This document shows, in pieces, positions 39,514 through 52,500 of a stretch of DNA of 64,000 bases (the first letter of the stretch is position 1; every line of letters begins with the position of its first letter). The notes under the pieces are model-generated. The model was given only the letters and a program-made list of their open reading frames with translations. It had not been told where the DNA came from and searched no databases. Source of the stretch: Polyodon spathula (lineage: Eukaryota > Chordata > Actinopteri > Acipenseriformes > Polyodontidae); assembly GCF_017654505.1 (NCBI RefSeq), contig NC_054552.1, forward strand, positions 34,482,097 to 34,546,096. The letters run 5' to 3'. A program made the position numbers and the translations under genes.

Positions 39514-41275
39514 TTTCTGGGTTATCAAATGCACTAAATAAATTAATAAGTTTAAAAATAATTTCTTAATAATTTCTTATTTCCTTTCTTGAAAACCAAA
39601 GGACAAGGTGACTTTGGTCCAAATTATTAAAAGAAACTCTCATATTGACAGTATCTCTGTCCGCTCTATTAGAAAGGGTCAGAGTGGCAATACATATGAT
39701 CCTTTTTAATTGTTGAAATTGGGATCAATGTCACATTGCAATCTCCGGGCCTCTCGCTCCCCAAAGCCCAGCATCTTATTTGTCATGGATATGATGGCTG
39801 AATGAATGAACAAGAGGGATTCTTGGCAGCCCTCTAGTCTAATGATCTAGAAATAGTCACTGGTGCATCGATAGCCGTGTTTTAAAGCATGTTGTAAACA
39901 CTGTTAATAATAATAGCAGAGTTATAGGGACACGTAGTGATGAAATGAATTAGAATCCTCATTATTATTTCTGCACAACTCGAAGCTTTACAATGGTAAT
40001 GTCATTTAATATGTTATTGTAATAAACCATTACGCCTTGGTAGTAATCGTCAGAACCTTTAATTACATTTAGTGATAATTATTAGTAATAATAATAATAA
40101 TAATAATAGTAATCCTTTGCATGGAGATTAACCCCCCAGCCTATTGTATTCTGTATTAGTTATTTTCCTAGTAACGGGCAGTAATAGCGTGATCTCACTT
40201 TGAGACTGTGTGTTGTTTTCATTAGCATGCGATCCCCTCTAAAACAGCAGTCCATGGTGGAGCGCTGCTTTCTGTTACCTCTTTTACACAAGCAACGATA
40301 TACTGGAGCCGTTTAACTGCTGACCAGCACAGTATGCAATGGCTCTGCAGTGCATGACATCTTAGATCTCACCTTCACGGACATGCGCCCTGCAGACAAA
40401 GTAGCAAATTCAAGACATTAAAACCACGCAACAGCGCTGGCATATCTGAGACAGCAATAAGCATCGTAATAAACCACGAGCATCTTCCTTTCATACGGGT
40501 GTTTTCTTTTGTAAATGTGCAGCTGTTACTTTTTTACTTTTCACCTGGCTGTCATATATTTATTAAATATTTTAAAAGCTGGATTACATTCTTTTATTAT
40601 ATATATTATTTCTATTTTTTATTTGACACAAGCATGATAAAGTCACAGGGAAGTACATTGAAGAAAGCATTGCGGGAACCCCAGGTAAGCATGGTAAACG
40701 CGTAGTGTGAGATGCATTCGCCCGATGAGCTTCCCATGGACACAGACACACGATAATAAGAAAACCCAAAGGGCAAGCAGGGCTGCTTCAGGCTCCTCCA
40801 CAGGAAATGAGCTCTGAGAGGGACACATTCCCAAGGCAATGGACGCTCTGTGTTTTAATCTCCGCTAATATTGTTGTAATAACTGAATAAATTACTAAAA
40901 ACAAGCAAATGCCTCCCCATTCGCTCAGGCCACCAACGCTCCTGTGCTATAAAGGATAGTATGAAACCCACAAGCCCCTGTTAAAACAACACGATGAGGA
41001 TTCTTAGTGATCCAATAATATCCAATTATAGTGTGGGGTTAGCTCTTATTTTGGTTAGCTGTTACTTGTGGCAACATCTAAAGTAACTAGGGTCACAATG
41101 TCTGCTAAGTTTCACCAAATGACCAATAGGCTGTAATTTGTATGGTAAAATGAGATATGTCCCAAATGTGTGTAAAGTTAAATAAGTCATTTTCTCTATC
41201 TTGCTACAGTTCCTCAGGTTACAGTGTGTATTTGTAAAATGCCACGGTCTACTGTGTGTTTGAGTTAAAGTGCTG

Positions 41276-41475
41276 TACATAAGAACAACAGGAGGCCATT
41301 CGACCCATCAGGGTCATCCGGGTCCCAGCAGCTGACTCTAAAAACTTTAAAGGATCCAAGTTATTCTGCCTCAAGAACATGACTAGCTGGTCCATTCCAT
41401 ACCCTCACCACTCTGTGTAAATAAATGTCTCCTTCCCTCTGCTCTAAGTCTATCTCCACTTAGTTTACAGCTGTA
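41276..41475 (+). mobile_element. Dispersed retroposon-like repeat (GAGGCCATTCG family)
   Basis: It opens with ACATAAGAACAACAGGAGGC and CATTCGACCCATC, followed by AAAGGATCCAAG, CTGGTCCATTCCATACCCTC and CTCTGTGTAAATAAATGTCTCC. This layout resembles a very abundant dispersed repeat of fish and other vertebrate genomes. I cannot name the family. A related fragment lies in reverse at 49157-49199. Confidence 0.6.
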
Positions 41476-42527
41476 TGAACCTGATGTAACCCATTTTAAC
41501 CATCACACTGTGAAGGGGGGGCGGGGGTTCAGGCAGCTAGTCTCAGCTCTCCTCCTGCAAACCTCTAAAATACACGCTGCACTTCATCTCATTGCATGCA
41601 TAAAAAGCACAGTAATATAGTAAATAAACACAGTAATAAAAACACTTGGGTTAGCAATGTTAATTAGGCTGAGAACTTTCATACAGACATTGCAGTGTGA
41701 AGGTGAAGCTTTTGTTTGCAGCTGCCTGTTCTCGAATGGTTGGATGTCTACAGTAGCCGTGGAAGCAGCGTTTTAGTGTCTGTTTCTGACAGCTTAGATC
41801 CAGAGAGGAGCTGTTCTCCAGCCTCATGGTAACTGTGCATTTCCAAGACTTTGTAAATGTGCACGTGTTTCTTTGCATGGTAGTACAGTGCCATCTGCAG
41901 CTTTTAAAGCAGCAGTGCCATTCATTGCTGTCACGCTTTCCTCTTAGAAAGAACTGCATCCCCAATGAAATAACCATGTCTTACTGCAAGCAGAAGGGCT
42001 TCTGAGGTTGCACCTTTTACAGTAATAGTAGTAGTAGTCTTCATGTTCATGAATAAGAATCTTAGTCAATCATAATTCATGCTTGCACTGTTATGACTAA
42101 AATATGTTTTGATATGCATGGCATTGTTCTAGACTGTGTTGTTCTAGGCTTCTGTACCAACAGTCTAGAACAGTGCCGTTCTTCACTTTATTCAAGTCAT
42201 ATCAACAAGCAGAATCACTGATAGGAGCTCAGGGGTGCAGCTTTGTGAATTGGGCTCAGTGTTACAAAACTCAAAACAAACAACTGAAAAGGTTGAATCA
42301 GACAGACAAGCTGACCGTTTCCTGTTTGAAACCTTGCAGTAAATCTGTCCCAGCATCTATCAAAACATGATTACAGCCATCCCAAAAAAATACATAGACC
42401 AATATCATTAATACCAAACAGCTTTCTTTTTTCTTTTTTTTGTGTTTTGTAGCAGTGGAATGGATGAAAGCGTGGAATCCGATTTTTATACAGGTTGCAA
42501 TGAATCTGGTCAAGCAGACCTCATCTC

Positions 42528-42541
42528 GGGGGGGGGGGGGG
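42528..42541 (+). repeat. G14 homopolymer
   Basis: Fourteen consecutive G residues. Confidence 0.97.
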
Positions 42542-42800
42542 TGTAGAAAGAAAGGATGGCCATCTGGAGGAAATGGGATTTCATATTTCTCTATACAGCT
42601 GTTTTTAAAAAGAATAAGCAGCACAAAAATGTTCCCTGAGCCTCCTACAGAGCAGCATGTGTCTGAAGAACTCTTAGTCTGCCCTCCTACGCTGCTCAGC
42701 TCCTCTCATGTGCTCTACACAGAATAACGAATGCAATCATAACCCTTTATCCAAAAAGTGTATACATGAGTGCTGGGATGTGAAGGGAATAACACATGCT

Positions 42801-42893
42801 AACACTTGACATGAAGTGTCTCCTAATTACTGTGTATTTACATAGTAGTTCCTTAGTAAATGCGTGGGTACTTATACACAATTACAATGTTAT
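42801..42893 (+). mobile_element. Half-copy of the telomere-core MITE
   Basis: AACACTTGACATGAAGTGTC, then CTAATTACTGTGTATTTACA, then TAGTAGTTCCTTAGTAAATG closely matches the left arm of the 37678 element. It stops without the core or the right arm, directly against a 73-bp tandem repeat. Confidence 0.7.
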
Positions 42894-42895
42894 TA

Positions 42896-43077
42896 CATTG
42901 TTCTGATTTCTGAGAAGTGTTGTAGTGTTTTCTGATACCCGTTATTGTATTGTCTTTGCAAAGCTTCTCATTGTTCTGCTTTCTGAGCAGCGTTGTAGTG
43001 TTTTCTGTACCTGTTATTGTGTTGTCTTTGCAAAGCGCAGTGTTGTAATGTTTTCTATGATACCTGTTATTGTGTTT
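42896..43077. repeat. About 73-bp tandem repeat, 2.5 copies
   Basis: CATTGTTCTGATTTCTGAGA... starts at 42896 and again at 42969. A third partial copy begins at AGTGTTGTAATGTTTTCT near 43039. Each copy contains GTTGTAGTGTTTTCTG and GTTATTGT. Confidence 0.85.
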
Positions 43078-43380
43078 GCTGCTCTGTTACTTGCTTTATA
43101 AATGTAATAAATAAAAATGCCTTGAGATGTCTTTGCTTCGGGGACAACTTACAGTTTACAACCTCCTACTTCACAAAGCAGCATGTTAAAGAAATCGGAC
43201 TCCGGCAAATCTATATAAAAAGAGTGTGATACGATAAAATACATGAACAGACATGGTTAGTGCTTTGTGAAACCAGTTGCTAATATTAGCATGCAATCTT
43301 AAATTGAATCCCAGTTTAAACTGTGTGGCCTGCTGGTTTAAATGGTAAACTGCCTGAAAATTCATCAAATGACATTCAGA

Positions 43381-43712
43381 CATTAAGTCCTCCAAAAGTT
43401 TTGCATCACCCTGTAGAATGAATTAATTCATAAAGTCAAATGAAACCTGCTGAATAATGTTACATTAACATATTGAATTACATACAACTGTGTAGTTTTC
43501 CATATACTTTAGGAAAAACTGACAAAAATTGAAAAATGTGACATTTAAAAAAATCTAACTTAAAATATTGCGCTAGAATTATAGCTTTGGGCAGACTTGT
43601 GCAATATCATTTTGTAGTTTCTTATTATCTTCATATATGTTTTTTTTTTTTTTTTTTTAATTTTGTCTCAATCCTAAAATTCTAGGTGACACAAAACTTT
43701 TGGACATAGTTG
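43381..43712. mobile_element. Tc1/mariner-type MITE, copy 2 (opposite orientation)
   Basis: The reverse complement of the right half reads CTATGTCCAAAAGTTTTGTG, then TCACCTAGAATTTTAGGATT, then GAGACAAAATT and poly-A, matching the 39104 element. The left end keeps CCAAAAGTTTTGCATCACC. The right end abuts TA at 43713. The left-end TA has been lost. Confidence 0.78.
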
Positions 43713-46567
43713 TAACTGTCTTTCCTGTTCTTTTTTTCTCGAAACTTCATTATTAAATGACGAATGTGCGTTCACTGTAGTCTTAATTTCCTATGATTTC
43801 TCGTCATGATTAAAGTTGTGATAATTCATATGCACTTGTAAATAGTTTCCACATATTCAATAAAAAAACATATATTATTTCACTGTTAATAGATCAACGT
43901 AATTAAATCTCAAGCATGCTATTTCTAATCTAATGAACTGTTCATTTTTAATTTGGTTTCTAAATTTCTTCTTTCCAATGTATCATTTATAAGTGCCCTC
44001 ATTTTGTTATTTATTTTTATATTATAACACAGTATGATATAATATCAGCAAACATTTACAAATAAAATACCAATATTTCAACAGTTTCAAATCTACGTTG
44101 TGCTTCTATAATATAAATATTAATGGGCTGCTGGCTCAGTCTTTTTTAAGGGATGTCATTGTAGAAAAAGCAATGTCTAGAGAAACACACAGACAGACAG
44201 TATTTGACCAAACTCAACCTTCAGCTAATAAAGCCGCCTGTCTCTCTGAATCTTACACTCTCGTATTAATCATTCAGTCATTGTCAAGTTTTCTTCTTTA
44301 CAACCCTGCTCAACTCTAATCTCTCCCCTCTCTTAATAAAAGGTTGCATCATATGAACCTGACATGAAGAAAATACAATCTCTGTGAAATAACTGTTTAT
44401 TGCCTATACCATCCGTTCATCAACACATATATTCGTTACCACTACCTATTTATTTAAAGAGTGAATCAAAAGCCTACAACTAGATAATTATTAACCTGGA
44501 CATCATTTCTGTGTTTGCTCTTGCAGTATACTGTAATGCTGCAGATTCATTTGGAAATGCTTTAGAATTGCACACAAAGCATCCCTTTCCTCTGTGCTGG
44601 TGATGGGTCACACAACACACATCCCTGTCAGGGTCACTCTATACCAAGACTCCTCTTAGTGGGCAGGACTTCTTGACCTGTTTTCCTCGCTCTGAGCCAG
44701 GGGTCCTAGGACTAGGCCCGGGGAGATCACAAGCAGCGTGAATATCTGATGGTGTTTAGTGCTTGTGTTATGGCGCAGTTTGACAATGCCCCGCAGTCAG
44801 ATACAGGGATAATGTGGGGGGCATCTCCTTCCACATTCTTCAAACATCACCTCCCCGAAGCCTTCCCTCTTCTGTCAGCTTCACCCCCCTCTCTTCTCAT
44901 ATTGTCTGGGCTAAGACTGAAAACATACTTTATGTGCCAAAGAACTGTTGAACTATATTCGTCTTCAGCCCTTGACATATCACAGCTGTGTGGGATTAAG
45001 GCAGAGACACATGACAACCAAACTTGAGTTTTATAGTCCTGTGCAGTGTATTTGAAGAGTAGTTGAAGGCTTTAGCTGAAACTTTTTTCTGTATCCCATT
45101 ATAGTTTTACCTCTAGTGAGTGCCATTGGAAATAATGGAAACAAAATCTGTGAACAAAATCTGTCATTGTATTTAGTCAGCTTGTGTTATGTGTTGCTCA
45201 ATTATCCATAAAGCCTTCTGAGCTGTCTAGATCAAGAATCACTACCTACAGAACCTGAATGGTGTTTTAAAGTTGGCTGCCTGACAACTGCTCCCTGGTT
45301 GATGAAGAACGGCATGGTAAAGCAGAATGTGATGATTCTCTCCTGACAGACCGTTGCTCTCAGGCTGGTTAATCCCTTACATTCTGTTCTTGTTTGTTAT
45401 AAATTGACGTCGGGGGAATCTAGTTGCTTCCAGCTAAAGATAATTGAGAGCTTCTTAAACACGATTGACAGCTGCAATCATAGCTTTTTTTCCTCTTTTT
45501 GTTTTAATTGAACTGAAAAAAAGAAATGTAATTAAGTGTTAATATTTCTGAGAAATCGCTAATATCGCCTTATAAAAATGTACCACAGTAAAAGCATGGC
45601 AAAGTGTAAAAAAGCTCAGGTAAGCACTGTATATCCCAGAGAAGCATTGGTAAAGCATATTTTAAAAACATGGCAAACCAGGATAAACTGGGGTCAGGAC
45701 GTTGCAATTCTGTTTAAAGAGTTTGATTGAGCACCTAAGGAAATTATCGAGCGAGACCAGTCTGAAACAGAAGAAAGCTTCTCATGTTCACTCTTTCAAA
45801 CCCAGACCCCTCCAACTGCAGAAAGTAGCAACTAAGAGCGAGCTTTGGGGGGAAAAATGAAAGTAAGGGGGCACCGAATTCCATGTGTCGCTCTGGAGCA
45901 GGTGGGAATGTGATTGAACAAATGTGGAACACAGAATCCAGGAGCGTCGCAGCCAACTTGAATTTACTAAATGAATGTGCCTTCTGAGCAGGGGTGGGCA
46001 GGGAACAGGCACATGGTTTGAAATAAGTTTGAGGATTTGAGACATGAAACCACTTTTCTCACTGACACGAGGTTAGTGTGTCAGCAGGGTACTCCGATTC
46101 TTTCAGACAGGTTTGAAATGGCAGGTGAGTTTCTCTCTGAAACTGTTGCCTCTGCTTCTTGAAGAATTGATTTGGCCACCCTGCTGGACTGAACCACAGC
46201 TGGGGTTTCTTAAGAGAATTTTCCAGCACTGGGTTTATCTCATCAGGTAGCTGATCAAATCCAGCCCTTACTGTTACCTTGCATTTATGCACATGTCCCA
46301 TCTCCTCCCCCACGTCGATTTCTATTTATTGTACACCATTGTAAAATACAAACATTTAAATCTATACTACAAAACATATATATTGGAATACTTTAACCAC
46401 AAGGTCACCCTCCTTCCAGTCCCCCATTGTCTTCACAACCACAAAGAAAGCACTAAACCTCAGTACCTCTCAGTCCTTCGTGTGAATCACTAACCCACCT
46501 CCTCACTCCAACTTTCTCCATTAAATGTCAGCCCCTAGCTGGTTCAGATAGCCATGCTCCTCCGGAC

Positions 46568-46645
46568 ACCCACACACATGTGCACGCACACGCACACGCA
46601 CACGTGGGGACACAAGCACTCATGCACGCAAGCACACACACACAC
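46568..46645. repeat. CA-rich imperfect repeat
   Basis: CACACACATGTGCACGCACA-type sequence with interspersed CACG units, ending in a (CA)n run. Confidence 0.85.
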
Positions 46646-46938
46646 AATCGAGTTAATGAATTTGTGTTTCAGGGAAAAGAGAAGCATTTAAGGAAACGTT
46701 AACATCGCTTTGATAAAGATTGCATGTTTAAAAAAATAATAATTAAAAAAAAAAAAAAGTCGAAGCTTAATCCCAAACCGAATTTGACTCTCTAAGATGG
46801 AAACATGCATCAGATCCTAATATAAAACAGAAACGATACAGTGAACTGGAAGTCCTGCTTTCCACTTCTATTTCCAAGCCACCGTACATTTCGAAAAGAT
46901 ACCAGCAGTGTTTTAAACTGGTTGCAATTTCACCAGCC

Positions 46939-46964
46939 GTGTGTGTGTGTGTGTATGTGTGTGT
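46939..46964. repeat. (GT)n microsatellite
   Basis: GT repeats with one TATG interruption. Confidence 0.9.
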
Positions 46965-48749
46965 TTATGTGAGGGAGCTGCAGATGTTTACTTTATTGTA
47001 CAGAGCTTAAATCTCTTCTTGTATCTGAAATTGAATTTTAGTGATTTTTTTGTATATATATATAGACACACACACACACAATGTGAGACGTATGAGACAT
47101 TGGGTGTAAAATGCTGTAAAAGAAATAAAAGAACAGGCAGCACTGTGCATATTATCCCTTACCTCAACTCAAGCAATGTGTGGTTGGTTACACACTTCTG
47201 TGCACTTTCCTAAGGGTGATGTCAATTTAATCGGAGCCAAACGCTTTTAAAAGATGCCTGCAGCATCATTCTTAGGTGGACGAATCAGCTTTTATCAGCA
47301 CTGAAGATTACAAGGAATCTTTTTAATAGTCTTGCTCTTTGAGTTCCCCCACATCACAAGAATTAAGGTTTGGTAGCATTTTAGTTTCATGCTGAAGTTA
47401 GCGTGTAGTAAACTGTACTATAATGTTACCATGTAGTTACATCAGATAATACAATTGTGTTTACAAGACCAACCCCATGGTATTACACTATTTATCATGT
47501 AAGAGAAGAAACCATTGGTAATTAACCAGTTATTACGATGTGATCACTTGCAATTCATGCTTTGACCCTTTACTTGTTAAATCGGCATTGCTGGCATTCA
47601 AATTGGTACATGTACAAAATGAGCAAGTGACAAAGGCAGTCATTTTCCCTGTATAACATTCCCCATTTCACTAATGCATTTGAATTGTTCTTGTGTGTAA
47701 TGTGGAGGTTGAAGGTAGAGCAGGCATGTAGCGTAGCTTCACTGACTTTGATAATTCTCCTTGTGCTTCAGTCCTGTCTGGGTGTAACACTGGTGACTGC
47801 AAACTTGAAGGAGCAGAACAATAGGCAAACTTCCTCTTTGTATTGTAATAAAAACAAAGAGGTAGGAGATATCATATTCAGTAACATCTCCAAATAAACA
47901 TAAATGAAGGAATGAATAAATCGTTAACTCGGCCGTCGCTCGAATCCCAAATTATCCCGGGGTTACAGAGCAGGGCAGCCCAGAGCCCCACCATGGAGGA
48001 ACATATTCCATTGCCTAAGGCTAGGAATGGAGGGGAGCGCCGTCATTGCATACTGATGGTAGCGTGGAGAAGCTATGATTGAAGCTGTGGAGAGCTGCCC
48101 AGGGACTTGGGTGCTTTACTCTGTCTTGCTGTCTCTCTCTCTCTGTCACTCACTGAAGTAATGCAGGTATTTGTTAATTGGACACTAGCTGCTAGTTCAG
48201 AGTAACATAATCAGAATTATTTTTCTTTCTGTTTTTCTTTCATATTTTTCTTATTCTTTTCATACCAAACATAATCAATGTGGATCCCTTTTAGGTGCAA
48301 GTTGAAAGATTAAATACTGTAGTCCTTTTCTTCCCCATTAAACTGCTCATTATCACCTGTTAGTTTCATGTTGTTCACGTGCCCCCCTCTCCAGAATCAT
48401 TATATTATTTTTTCTTTAATTAGGGTGATAAATGGGGTCACGCAATGTATATGAGACTATGTTGCTTAGGTGTCAAAACACTGTTGAGTCTCTGTGAATA
48501 ATCTGTACAGCGCATGAAGTCAATTAAAAGCAGCGTTATATTGCAAAAGAAGAAAGAGAGAAAAAAAGTGGGTGACAGTTTGTACTCACATCTGAAATAT
48601 CATTATATAAACGGTGTCTCTAAAAACGAGCTCCAGTTTGTAACCTAATGGTGTGATCCGATTAATATGGACTGCATCAAGAGTGCATTCAAATCATTTA
48701 GCCAAATGACACGATGAAGTGCTTTGAAAGTAAAGGAAGGAATCAGCTG

Positions 48750-48812
48750 GATTTGAACCCAGAAGAACAGTACAGCTAATTGGTGAAGTAGCCCACAGTG
48801 CCAACTCACTTC
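48750..48812 (-). mobile_element. Decayed tRNA-derived SINE or tRNA pseudogene
   Basis: On the minus strand GTTGGCACTGTGGGCTACTT leads to a good box B, CTGGGTTCAAATCCAGC. The box A part is degraded and no acceptor stem closes. Confidence 0.4.
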
Positions 48813-49156
48813 TATGGAAGAGCATGCTTTTCATTGACTTATAAGCTCAAAATACAGAAGGCAAAACTGTACAGTAAAGTGTTATGCAAGAATAACAAGT
48901 TCATTCATGTTACATTTTACCAAAATGGAATGAAATAAAACATGTGGGAGAGACCAGTACAACAATATATAAAATAATGCAAAATCACCTATTGAATATA
49001 ATAAATTATAAAACAAAGGCATAAAATAAATGACTTGAGATTTGGAGATTTAAAATAATTCAATGCTGCTGGCGCTATATGAGTTACTCTATTTTGCACC
49101 CCTGCCTTAGACCCAAGTTTTCAGATCAATCCGCTACTAGGAACTGGAAGAGCATA

Positions 49157-49199
49157 GTTTGGCCAAATGGCCTTCTCTTCTTCCCTATGTTCCTGTTAC
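49157..49199 (-). mobile_element. Fragment of the GAGGCCATTCG dispersed repeat
   Basis: On the minus strand: GAACATAGGGAAGAAGAGAA followed by GGCCATTTGGCC, a decayed copy of the head of the 41276 element. The 123-codon plus-strand frame over it is therefore not a gene. Confidence 0.5.
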
Positions 49200-52100
49200 A
49201 TTGCAGCGTGAACCCCACACCCCCTCTAGTTTATGCCCTGCTTCCAATCATCAAACTGATAGCTGTCTGCCTCAGAGGAGTATGGCCTCATCTACCATGT
49301 AGGGTGAATGGCACGGCCAAGTCTAGTGGTGTGATTACCCCTCTGGAGTACACTGGACTGCAGCACAGCAAACAGGTGGTTAGTCATGCCTGCAGGCCAA
49401 TTGAGCTGCACGACAAGTTAGCTTTTGTTTCTTCTCAAAGACACACATGAAGCTCACACACGCATCAGTCACCGACTAATTGGACCCTGGTGGTGACACT
49501 GGCAGCGTAATTAAAACAAACAAGATCGACCATCTCTGCAACTGTACTTCATGGGTCTTGATCACAGCACAAGTGGTTACTGTAAAAGACCTGCCTAATT
49601 ACTGCAGGGCTGAAGGGCAGTTTTTTGTATCTGTGTGTTTTTTTTCTTTTCTACGCAATCCCCTCTTTTTAATCAGAAATGAAAGCAGAGCTTGTCTGAG
49701 AGCTGGAGGACTCGTTAGAACTTTGTAATTAGTATGTCTTGTTAATAAGCCCCCGCTCTGATACTGCTTGGCTGGGAACTCTGTAATGAATACACCTGCG
49801 TTCTGAAGGGCTGCTCCTGCCCTGTTACTCCAGCGAATTGACATGCAGAAACCACTGAAGGGTCCCTCACTGTAAGCAGGGGTTTGAAATGCAATTTCCA
49901 TTTCACAGCAGCTATTTTGTTTCAATGAATAAAGGCCCATTGTGAACACAACTGGACAGAATAAACCCTTTTGTCTGCTAGAATTTAGATGATGTTCAAT
50001 TGTAGAAAATGCGAATTAGACAGCAACCAGATTTATTAGATAGACAGATGGATATGAATCAAGATATAGTTAGACAGTAAGGAAACGTTTGGCAGATATA
50101 AATTGAAAACAAAGACAAAATAAAGAGAGCAAAGTAAATAGTGAAATAGTCAATATAGTATAGTGTAAACAGAAGACCATCACCCAGTGCATCAAAGGGA
50201 AAGATGGATAAAAGATGAGGAAGAGAACAGGCTGATAGACAGATGGACTAAAACGATCTTTTCCACTCTTGGTAGATGGATAAGCTTGCACCTGGACCCA
50301 TAGCGATGGCTGACTGTACTTGCTCGCTGGCTTGGTAACTGGTGCACGTCAGCTCCAGTGTCTGGGTGAATAGGCAGCAGGCAGGTACCTGTCAAGCCAG
50401 ACATTATCTTTCATTAGAAGAATACAATAGAGGACATATGCTCTGGCTTCAAGTAGCTAGGATTAACGGATAGCAGCATTTCTAATTTGAAAGGAATGGG
50501 TATGTTCTGCATTTAGAATTTACACTTCAAAAGGAAGGATAGTTACAAGCCCTGCAATTAGTACAGAACAGTCTTTTCAAGTGCTGGATCCATGGATTTG
50601 TAGTTTAGCTCCTTGGTGGTGTTCGTTCATTCTTTCTGTTGTTTTTTCACATTTTTACTGAAGGGTTTTGGACACCATATCTGCAAGTATTATAAACCTG
50701 TTACTGTGCAAGCATACCACCGAGTCGTTTTTAGAAATCCAGCACTGCTCCGGTCAAGCTGAACACGTTTCTTTTAGCGAGTTTGCTGTGTATCAGGAAT
50801 ATTAGAAACATTTCAACAAGGTTTAAAGAGAAGGATAAGGCAGTAAACGCCGCCTCTGTCACGAAATAGTTAACCCTTGAGGATAATTATTAAACAAAAA
50901 AGACTGAAAAAAAATACACGAAGCTCGGAGTAGCTGAGAACATGTCTAATAAAGTTAGAATCAGTCCCCAAGTCTGTTTCTGAACACCGACTCCTGCTCA
51001 ATGCTTGCGCACATCAAAATACAGCAGCCCTTCAAATTGTCATTTTAAGTTTATTTCCTCGTAACTGGCCGGTGAATTTCCTTTGTAATTCAGCAGCAAG
51101 CCGTTCTATGAGCTGCCTTATACATATTCATCTGAAGATGCTATAGAACACACGGTGGTAGCTGTCCTAATTGTGTCCTTGATGAAAGGATATTAATATT
51201 GAACACTTTGCAGTCACCACCACAGCGCAGTGGAGGCTCACCGGTTTTCTTGGAAGACACAAAGCGGACGCGTGTCTATCTTTAATGGTACCTGAGTCTC
51301 CCAGGGTGGGGGTAGCGTGAGTGTCACTTCTTGATCAGCCTCATCAAACCAGATACTGGCCTCTTCTCCCTTGGGAGACGAAGTCCCAATCGCATGATAT
51401 TAATGTTCATCAAACTGAAGTGGATGGTTAAATTATTCCCTATTCTGTTACTCGCTGGGGGCACGCTCACCAAGTTTGGGTAATTTATTCAGCACGTATA
51501 CAGCCCCACACCCAGGCAGGTGAGAAATTGTTGAACTCATCCACATGCACAATTTAAAATCAATGCTTTGCTGTTGCTAGTTATCAACCTGTTAATAAAG
51601 ACATTGATGAGATCAACATGCAAATTGCAAAGGGGTGGGACAGTACCCCCTCCCCAAATAAATCTAGTGGGTTAAATTAAAACAAAATAAACCCAAAAGC
51701 TCCTTTTTTTTTTTTTTTTTAATCACAACTGTAGAGACATACATATTCAGCTATAGAGTCTACTATTGGCATCGATTAGTCTAGTATTGGAACCGATGAG
51801 TCTACTGTTGGCGAAGACCGGTCACCAGTAAAAGCTCTGGCTGTAGTTGTTGCAGCCCTACATTAAGCAGTTAAAAGGCAAGAAACATGACTTTTGGGAA
51901 GTCTTGAGTTAATTATGTGTGCATCAGTATATGATTGTGAGATTTTAATGTCTGGTTTGGTCTTTGATTTCCATTTGTTTTCATTCCAGCCCTGGGTCTG
52001 GTGTATTTTTCTGTTGGTATGTCTGTTAATTCTGGTTTTGTATGTTCCTAATGCTGTTAGCAATTGTGGAGCTGGTGAAAATGTTCAACACTGAGAAAGA

Positions 52101-52500
52101 CTTGGGTTTTACACTTTAGTTTATATACAGTATTTCTAAATGTACCACTTTTGAGTATTCTTCCACTAATGGTTGAGTTACAGTAGTTAGTAAGCTATCG
52201 CAGGTGCACTGACTGTCAAACACATGTGCTTTATAATTGTGAAGCAGGCAGCCCATGAAATACTCAACAGCTGTAATTTCATTCCAGAAGTTTGGTTAGT
52301 ATAAAAACACACTAAAATGTATTAAAACTGCATTAATGTGAGCTGCTTTGATGGGTCGTCTTTAATATACATGTTCTAAAGGGTGGTGAACTGAACATGC
52401 TGTTTTGCAGTAATCTAGATTTAAAAGCAAGTCTTCCAAAGTTTTGACCCTGAGTTATAACATTGACTCAATCTCTTGTTAAACATGTCCAGTGGGCAGC

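Larger units (their letters stand above)
43718..52500. other. Non-coding, mostly unique sequence
   Basis: No gene recognised. It contains the two small retroposon fragments listed separately and CA/GT tracts. The 105-123-codon open frames in the 41-50 kb part of the window have no recognisable domain. Confidence 0.55.

Noticed and set aside
46059..46313. 84-codon minus-strand frame as a small protein
   Set aside because: No signal peptide, domain or flanking splice signals; only the absence of stops supports it.
49079..49450. 123-codon plus-strand frame as a gene
   Set aside because: It overlaps an antisense fragment of a dispersed repeat and shows no domain.
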